In this document: piece after piece, positions 58,801 to 64,000 of the stretch
Layout of the letters: each line of letters begins with the position of its first letter
Position numbering within the stretch: position 1 is the stretch's first letter
Source of the DNA: Ornithodoros turicata
Taxonomy: Eukaryota > Arthropoda > Arachnida > Ixodida > Argasidae
NCBI RefSeq assembly: GCF_037126465.1
Contig: NC_088202.1
Span: 124,076,123 to 124,140,122, forward strand
Direction of reading: 5' to 3'
Length of the DNA stretch: 64,000 nucleotides
Notes under the pieces: generated by a model
Database searches by the model: none
Seen by the model: the letters and a program-made list of their open reading frames with translations, nothing else
What the model was told of the DNA's origin: nothing
Made by a program: the position numbers and the translations under genes

Positions 58801-61800
58801 TGACAGCCGCTAGCTTGCGTGTGTTGCCTGCCAAGGTGTTTCGTAGAGGACAAGGTCACCAGGATTCAGTTCCGTTGGGATAAACCTTTTGTCATAGATT
58901 AACTTGTTCTTCTGGTGGTAAGCGAGTGAGTGCAAAACGGCCTTTCGTCGTGCTTCGTCTAAGGATGGTAGGGAGTCAGAAAGAGGAGGCTGAGACGGAG
59001 GAATCCCAAAAAAAAAGAAAGCTAGGTGCGAACTGTGTAACCTCGTGGGGAGTTCGATTGTACTCGTCGTTGGCGCCCTTAAGCAGCTGAGGCCATGGTG
59101 TGCGAGGTGATTCGTTTATCTTGCATTTGAGTGATTATGGTTTGATTTGTTCGCTCATTAAGACCATTGCACTGGGGATGTTGAGATGATGTGAAGAGCT
59201 GATGGATACCATGATTCTCGAGAAATCTCTTGAAGTTGTTCGCGGTGAATCCGGTTCTCCGATCCGAGAGGAACTTCTTTGGAGTGCCGACGGTGAATAT
59301 TTTTCGTGTGCATGAGATGCGTGCGTCAGCAGTTTCGTTCGTACGAGGAAATGCCCAAGATGGATTTTTTTTTTTTTAACCCATAGCCGGCAAGCTCTCC
59401 TATCGTGTCTATTGCTGTCAAGTCGAAAGGCTGTTCTGCAGGTGGTAAAGATTCCAGGCTGCCAAACTTCTTGGTTTTTAACTTTTTGCAGCGCTGGCAA
59501 ATATCGCAGTGCTTTACGCATGTAGACACGTCAGCTATTATATTCGGCCAGTAGTAGTGTGGTGAGATAAGACTTATGGTATTTTTGTTACTAACGTGGC
59601 CGAAGTCTTGATGAGCCTTTTGAAGAATCTTTGTTCGGAGAGATGTGGGTACATAAATTTTATTAATGCCACGTTTCTTCACCGTGGAAACGCAGCCAAC
59701 TTAGTTATATGGGCCCTTCGGTCTATCAGTAGAATTAGCAGTTCTCGCAGCGTTTGTAGCTGTACGATGGGCAATCGAGACAAAGCATCGGCTTCCACAT
59801 TTGCGGATCCTTTCTGATATTTGAAGGTAGCATCGTACATGGATAACCTTAGAGACCAGCGGAAAAGTTTTCCGGTTGGGTTCTTGAGAATACAGAGTTT
59901 TAGCCGACCGTTGATAACGGTGGCTTGCGTCGAACCGTATCAACTGGAACCAATCAGTGGATAAGATTCTGAGTCACGCACCACTGCGATTGGTTCCGAC
60001 AGGCACGATAACTTTATGAACGGTATATTAAAACTCACTATTTTTGATCCATTGTAGCGCGGCGTGATCTGTTACAACCGTGAAAGGATGTGCATGGAGG
60101 TAGCAGTGCCAGTCCTCGAGGGCGTCAACAATCGCAAGGCACTCTATTTTTGTTGGGCGGTCTACCTGTTGGATGTATTTCGGCAGTATGGACGGCGTAG
60201 TCTTTCTCATGTGTCTGTAGTTTCCTAGAATGGTACGCGATGGGGTGTTCTGCTCCGAGGTCGTCAGGTTGATGTTTAGGTACTGCGTCAACACGCGTTG
60301 AGGAAGCGTAGCAATAGAGCGTACACGGTCGGTCCGGGTCGTAGATCCGAAGAACAGGTGCCTCTGTTAGATGATTCTGAAGCGCTGTGAACGCAGCTTG
60401 ACAAGTTGATGACCATTCCCAAGTAACGTTTGTTTGTTTGTTTGTTTGTTTGTTTGTTTGTTTGATTAAGGGGTAGGGAATGTTAGCCATCCTGGGGGAA
60501 ACGTTCTTTTGTAGAAGTGCCGTAAAGGGTGCGGAAATGTCGCTGAAGTGCGGGATGTACTGTCAGTAGACATCAACTGTTCCTAAGAAACTTTGCAAGT
60601 CTTTAACACAACGGGGAGCAGGAAAATCTTTCATGGCTTGCTCGTTGCTCCTCTTAGACGACATTTGTCTGTGGGAAATCGTATGTCCCAGGTAGTCAAT
60701 GCCGATGTAAGCAAATTGACACTTCTTCAGTTTTAGCTTAATGTTTTCCGCACTCAGGGCCGTGAGCAGTGCATGCAAACTCTCCAGATGTTCCTTAAAG
60801 GTTGCAGTAGTGACGACAATGTCATCAAAGTAGTTTACAACGTTGTTGAGACGATGTTTGCCAATAACGGACTTGTTCTTTGAAATGTGGCTGGTTGGTA
60901 GACCGGTAGGTTGTCGTTGAGTTTTTTTTAGGCATGGATTCAGAGCGAGGTTCTATCCTGTGGACTCTTGTAACGTGGGAAAACTGAACACTTTATTGTC
61001 GTCGTCGTCGCTCTCGTCACATATATTGTCTTACAGATGACCGCCCTCATCGAAGACTGCGCAAGAATCACGAGGGAGCACTTACAAAAGGCAGCGGAGA
61101 AGAACGATAATATTGACGCAAAGCAGTTAGTACCTTATATTAATTGCGGACGAGCCATGCTGACCAATTTGGTCCTAAGCTACTACGAAACTTTTCAGGT
61201 TTTTCGGACATTTTTCGTTAGACACCATTGCCAGGTGTGCATTTGGAACGAAACTGGATTCTTATTCCGATCAGACGAACGCGTTCGTGTCAAAGGCAAG
61301 ACAAGCATTTGGACAAGATCTGAACCTGAGGTTTATATTGTTCCGTAAGTCACTTCCAATTATTCGCTTGAAGTGACCTTCCAGTTTCGAATTGTAATTG
61401 TTGTTGTGATGTTTACTCATCCCATAAAGTTTTTTTTTTATTCACTCTCCTTACAGTTCTGTTGCCTGGGTTATTTAAACATCTGAAAATTAAACCATTC
61501 AATTCGGATGCGTTCCAGTACTTCAAGTCACTTTCGGTGAATATTATAAAACAGAGGCAGGAAAAGGACAATGTAAGCACGCCTATCCGCGAACTGACTT
61601 TCATTTACTTTCGAGACGCTAGCCTCATGAGCATGCTACTTTTCTTGTTTGTGTTTCTGGATTGGCTCGCTGTGGGAACTAAATTGCACAATGCACTTGG
61701 CATTACCCATGACTGCCTCGTCATCCTTACAGCGCAACGAAGATTTTCTGCAACTAATGATGGATGCTCAAGAAGGGAACCTCGCAGCCCCAATAGAAAA

Positions 61801-64000
61801 CACAAAAAGCCGTGACGACGAACTTTACAACTTGGGTGACGATGAGAACACCGTGCAGTTTTCTTCAGACAAAAGTATGTGCTCGCTTGGAATCTCGTGT
61901 CTTGCTCTTCATTTGCACAAATGAAGTTGTATTGCCAATACGGACAGAGAGAAACATATGACGTCTTCCTGCATGTCAGCTGTCACAGAGGATGAAGCAA
62001 TGGCACAGTGCGTGCTGTTCTTCCTCGCTGGTCAAGACGCAACTTCGTCGGTTATTTCTTTTACCCTTTACCTACTCGCATTGCACCCGGAAATACAAGA
62101 CAAACTGAGGGAGGAGGTTAACGAGTGCTTTGCCAAACACGTAAGTCGTTTGGTACAACTCCGGTCAACCTTAATAATAACACTGGAAAAAATTCGGTAT
62201 CACTTCCCATCAGGCACCCTTGGAGCACTGGGGGAATGTTAACTGAGCAAAATACACTAGAATAATGTTGTTCAATTACTCACAGAATAATGTTGTTCGA
62301 TTAAGATTTCCTCATGGCCCCCAAGGGTTCCTGCGATCGCTCTCGGGAGCCAGACCACATTTTTTCCAGTGTTATTATTAAGGTTGATCGATGCTCTATC
62401 TTTCGCAAAGCTTTTTTGGGATGCGTTGTCTGTTTGTTATTTTTTTAGTCGAGGTCACATTAGTTTTGATGTAGCTCCACACCAAGGTCATATCCTGTAA
62501 CTGTGTGTAAAGAGCAGTTTCAAGCTATGAGATCTCGGTTAGAGAGATCCCGGTCGCGTAGTCATTTTGTTATTTTCTGCTAGAGGTCACATTACTTCTG
62601 AGGTAATTATGCACACCAAAGTCATATCCTGTAAACGCGTGCACCTGTCAATAAGAGCAGTGTTCAAGCTATGAGAGCTCAATTCTTTCCGCACGTTTAG
62701 AGGTGCAGCCTCGTTGCTTTCATTGTGCATTCATTGCTCTCGGTTGCTGCATTCCAATGGTTTGTTCAAGTGTCTTGTGTATTTCCAGGACAACCGACCA
62801 CCCTTTGATGCGATATCGAAACAGAAATACCTGAATGCAGTTATTTCCGAGTCTCTGAGGATGTTCCCCCCTGCTGTAAGGTACGCCTATAATTTCTAAA
62901 TTTACTTATGTGCATGATATCCCTGTTGTATTTCAACTTGCTCAACTGAGCAAGTAGCCTTCCCGAGTGCGTTATATAAAGGTGCTGGTGGCGGCTTGCC
63001 TTTGTTTGCATCACTGTAGCGTAAGTTGCTCATGAAGTACGTGAAATAGGAGGCCTTTGTCATACAAGCCGAGTCCATATCACGAGGGCTCCGACTGTCG
63101 CGTTGCACACGTCGACTTCCATGCAGTTATACGCCATGCCACTATTCCTGAGGAAGGTGTTGGGATAGTGATGAAAGAAGGAAGTCACTGAAAAGGTTAG
63201 CAGCTGTAGGACTCGAACCCTCTTTTTCTGGATTAGCGGTCCAAGGCTCTTGCCAACTGAGCTAAGGTAACACGTCTCCAGTGTGTAAATGTCGTAAATG
63301 TAAATGGGCATTTTGCAACGAGCATCCGATTTAAGGGGTTGAGAGCGCGCCGGCAACGTGTGGTGAGAGCTAATCCCGCGCGGGTATGGTTCACCTCATG
63401 ATATAAATAATGCGCGTCGTGATCCAAGAAAAGATCCCTAAGGTATTGGCTGCGCTAGATAAAAAACGTTGACAATAATTACACATTAGGCTAACGTCTT
63501 TCGTATAGGAAGCCTTCAAAGAACGTGTAGATGACCTCCTTCATGTTTTCAAGGGAATTCCTAAGTATACTGTGAGATGACATCGATCACCGTGTATACC
63601 TTGGCGACAGACATAATTAAGGGCGACATCATAACTACAGTCTTGTCGCACAGCCACCATTATAAACTCTATTGCAGGGGACTTTTCGAAAAACAAACAA
63701 ACAAATAGCTGGGAGAGCGAGGTACTATATCACTGAATTCACTGCACTTGTTGCTGTTACGCCCCGTCTGGCACACGCTAATGCATGCTGTTTTGAAGAA
63801 CTTCATGACAATGCCTCGAAACATCAATTAGGTTCAATAAAAATTTGAAGAACAGCAAGTAATTTTATTCTAGGATTGAACGTTCAACAACCGAGCCATA
63901 TAGAATTGATGGTACAAATATTGTCGTTCCTGAGGAATGCGTCGTGGCCATACCAGTCTATGCCATGCACCATGACGCCCAGTATTTCCCTGAGCCAGAG
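46765..64000 (+). CDS. CYP3-clan cytochrome P450, copy C (exons 1-12, cut by window end)
   Basis: Third paralogue. Exons: 46765-46838, 55322-55418, 55549-55601, 55690-55786, 56231-56347, 61037-61125, 61199-61344, 61457-61572, 61733-61874, 61980-62140, 62789-62880, and 63874 to the window end (127 of 144 nt expected). Exon lengths equal those of copies A and B, with no stop or frameshift. Exon 2 is the most diverged part (LTHEPFALIFGQLLKFFYM). WRKIR and ExxR (ESLR) are kept, but the I-helix reads AGQDATSS, so the conserved Thr331 is Ala. Introns are hugely expanded: intron 1 is 8.5 kb with a 3.5-kb foldback element, and intron 5 is 4.7 kb with a 287-bp array and a gypsy element reaching to 15 bp from the exon 6 acceptor. 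The coding part looks functional; efficient splicing of intron 5 is the main doubt. Confidence 0.92.
47391..47620. mobile_element. Small palindromic insertion of the 107-bp repeat family
   Basis: TAGTAGTGTATTGAGCAGTG and TAGTCACAAAAA on the left are mirrored by TTTTTTGTGACTATCACTGC and GCACTACTATG on the right. Copy B (30528-30545) shows the empty site. The sequence is the same family that fills the arms of 48466-51967. Confidence 0.65.
47975..48175 (+). mobile_element. SINE body (same family as 52963-53183)
   Basis: CTGGGTTTTCCTCAGACGC, CAGACATATGTCGGCACAG and GTTGCCCACCTACGTGAGG match the element at 52963-53183. The tRNA head is missing. Confidence 0.65.
48466..51967. mobile_element. 3.5-kb foldback element with satellite-like inverted arms
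   Basis: Terminal inverted repeats of about 215 bp (48466-48682 and 51753-51967), each starting CAGGTTTT and built from some ten imperfect 20-bp units with the core TTTAATCC. Inside, about seven 107-bp units run one way (48690-49435) and about eleven run the other way (49800-51740). A non-repeated centre lies between. Copy B gives the empty site (CACAACGTCTAG). I find no transposase and no clear target duplication. A pogo-like element is nested at 50440. Confidence 0.75.
50440..51185. mobile_element. Pogo/Tigger-like element nested in the foldback array
   Basis: Ends CAGTCAACCCTCG and complement, flanked by TA. Arms repeat CCTCGATTTATGAA words. The plus strand has a remnant resembling the acidic C-terminal end of pogo-type transposases (DDGALVQLSNDGAEGD, then TARSAWNHIHSTIQCFEDQ). 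The DDE core is not seen, so it is an internally deleted copy. Confidence 0.75.
51968..52960. other. Copy C intron 1, paralogous to 32895-33480 of copy B
   Basis: Aligned blocks include CTTTCGTTTTCGGAATTGCT and GCGGATGCAGCAG. A T-rich region with TTTATTTATTTCTT words (52480-52680) and a C-run (52747-52766) are extra in C. Confidence 0.5.
52963..53183 (+). mobile_element. SINE with 13-bp target duplication
   Basis: Flanked by ACCAATAGTCGAG (52950-52962 and 53184-53196). Head is tRNA-like: TGGCTCAGTGGTTAGCGCG and GGGTTCGAATTCCGTCGG. Body contains CAGACATATGTCGGCACAA; the tail is an ACC-rich repeat. Copy B has the empty site (CCAATACTCGAGC near 33469). Confidence 0.85.
53795..54328. mobile_element. 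CACGGTGGGTGCTAT foldback MITE
   Basis: Left end CACGGTGGGTGCTATGAAAG pairs with the right end ...CTTTTATAGCACCCACCCTG, flanked by TA. Arms of about 240 bp include CATGAAGACGAAAGTTTGCG. The CAGGGTG-type terminus suggests the same transposase source as 39316 and 43447. Confidence 0.75.
54594..54895. mobile_element. Rearranged LTRs of the TRIM-like family
   Basis: 54594-54681 is the 3' half of the LTR in inverted orientation. 54688-54723 repeats the LTR middle in plus orientation. GAGTGGGAGGAG (purine tract) then leads into a diverged 139-bp LTR at 54757-54895 ending CTCTACA. Same family as 9564-10705 but older and inverted on itself. Confidence 0.65.
56449..58290. repeat. Inverted tandem array of a 287-bp unit in copy C intron 5
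   Basis: Two units in plus orientation (56449-56735 and 56736-57013) meet about four and a half in minus orientation (57015-58290). Units begin GATACTCATGGAACGATGC; spacing is 287 bp except one unit that lost about 15 bp. The array starts in the native AT-rich run after exon 5 and ends in an AT microsatellite (58290-58310). Confidence 0.85.
59326..59682 (-). pseudogene. Gypsy integrase, zinc-binding and start of core
   Basis: VPTSLRTKILQKAHQDFGHVS, HYYWPNIIADVSTCVKHCDIC and QRCKKLKT form the HHCC zinc finger. AEQPFDLTAIDTIGEL opens the catalytic core. After the run of T at 59367 the frame is lost; a diverged remainder reads on to about 59135. Confidence 0.75.
60028..60490 (-). pseudogene. 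Gypsy RNase H domain
   Basis: CQAAFTALQNHLTEAPVLRIY, then IAYHSRKLQTHEKDYAVHTAE, and after a frameshift ECLAIVDALEDWHCYLHAH and FTVVTDHAALQWI. This is the standard gypsy RNase H order. A GTTT repeat (60427-60464) is read in frame as a KQTN run at the start. Confidence 0.75.
60427..60464. repeat. (GTTT)n microsatellite in the gypsy coding region
   Basis: Nine uninterrupted GTTT units within the RT-RNase H connection, in frame on the minus strand. Confidence 0.85.
60563..60870 (-). pseudogene. Gypsy reverse transcriptase, C-terminal part
   Basis: VVNYFDDIVVTTATFKEHLES (active site FDD), then LKLKKCQFAYIGIDYLGHTIS and KDLQSFLGTVDVY, the palm-thumb region of Ty3/gypsy RT. A stop follows DVY at 60563; the N-terminal half is missing. 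Confidence 0.8.
61037..61125 (+). CDS. Copy C exon 6, next to the gypsy insertion
   Basis: Begins ATGACCGCCCTCATCGAAG and ends AAGCA|GTTAGT, like A (1915-2003) and B (36270-36358). Only 15 bp of native intron (TATATTGTCTTACAG) remain upstream before gypsy sequence starts. Confidence 0.85.
61980..62140 (+). CDS. Copy C exon 10, I-helix with Thr331Ala
   Basis: Encodes VTEDEAMAQCVLFFLAGQDA then TSSVIS. In A and B the codon is ACA (Thr); here it is GCA (Ala), a single transition. The rest of the exon, to NECFAKH and the GTAAGT donor, is conserved. Confidence 0.9.
62156..62396. mobile_element. Foldback MITE in copy C intron 10
   Basis: TCAACCTTAATAATAACACT and its exact complement lie near the two ends, with TA outside (62154-62155 and 62397-62398). 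Copies A and B have the empty site (TTGGTA followed by CTTTCGC). Beyond it, intron 10 of C also shows a direct duplication of about 160 bp (62400-62560 against 62560-62720). Confidence 0.75.
63170..63285 (-). mobile_element. SINE (same family as 34770-35005) in copy C intron 11
   Basis: The minus strand reads TTAGCTCAGTTGGCAAGAGC, GGGTTCGAGTCCTACAGCTG and CTAACCTTTTCAGTGACTTC. It replaces the place where A and B carry the RNase H remnant. Confidence 0.7.

Larger units (their letters stand above)
58318..61021 (-). mobile_element. Ty3/gypsy element with 53-bp LTRs, internally deleted
   Basis: Direct repeats 58318-58370 and 60969-61021 (plus strand TGTAAC...CGTCACA), each 53 bp, start TG and end CA and contain AATAAAG on the minus strand. 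TATA is duplicated outside (58314-58317 and 61022-61025). GGAGGGGGGAAG precedes the 3' LTR on the minus strand as a polypurine tract. The interior keeps part of RT, RNase H and the integrase zinc domain; gag, protease and the RT start are gone. Confidence 0.8.

Overview
The window looks like nuclear DNA of an arachnid, most likely a hard tick. Its genes have many small exons with short GT–AG introns, the proteins are CYP3-clan cytochrome P450s, and the rest is packed with non-LTR and LTR retrotransposons, tRNA-derived SINEs and foldback (MITE-like) DNA elements. No bacterial gene organisation is present. Species cannot be fixed from the sequence alone.

The host genes are three tandem, same-strand paralogues of one P450. 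I reconstructed the same 14-exon structure in all three by matching splice sites. Copy A is 793-5836 (exons 2-14; exon 1 lies left of the window). Copy B is complete at 29819-40692. Copy C is 46765-64000 (exons 1-11 and most of exon 12; exons 13-14 lie right of the window). Exon lengths agree to the base in all copies: 74, 97, 53, 97, 117, 89, 146, 116, 142, 161, 92, 144, 163 and 90. They sum to 1581 nt, or 526 aa plus stop. No exon has a stop or frameshift, so all three could be expressed. Exon 1 is a 74-nt micro-exon carrying the membrane anchor. It sits 5.2 kb (B) and 8.5 kb (C) upstream of exon 2 and is easy to miss. In copy C the conserved I-helix threonine is alanine.

Layout: 1-5836, copy A. 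5837-11370, its 3' flank, with a 0.74-kb foldback, LINE tails, a GCGGGT-rich repeat, a SINE, and a decayed Ty3/gypsy element whose leader received a short, young LTR element (9564-10705). 11750-23460, a LINE cluster: a CR1/L2-like element (+), an I-like element (-), and a second CR1/L2-like element (-) that itself holds a DNA element. 23520-29500, a P450 exon-1 relic in a 1.15-kb repeat, a hairpin cluster and a broken I-like LINE. 29599-40692, copy B; its intron 1 holds a second copy of the 1.15-kb repeat. 40693-46389, repeats between B and C. 46390-64000, copy C. Its intron 1 holds a 3.5-kb foldback element with satellite-like arms, and its intron 5 holds an inverted 287-bp array plus a Ty3/gypsy element with 53-bp LTRs ending 15 bp from the exon 6 splice acceptor.

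Because the three paralogues align in introns and flanks, they act as natural empty sites for each other. Many insertions can therefore be bounded precisely and ordered relative to the gene duplications.
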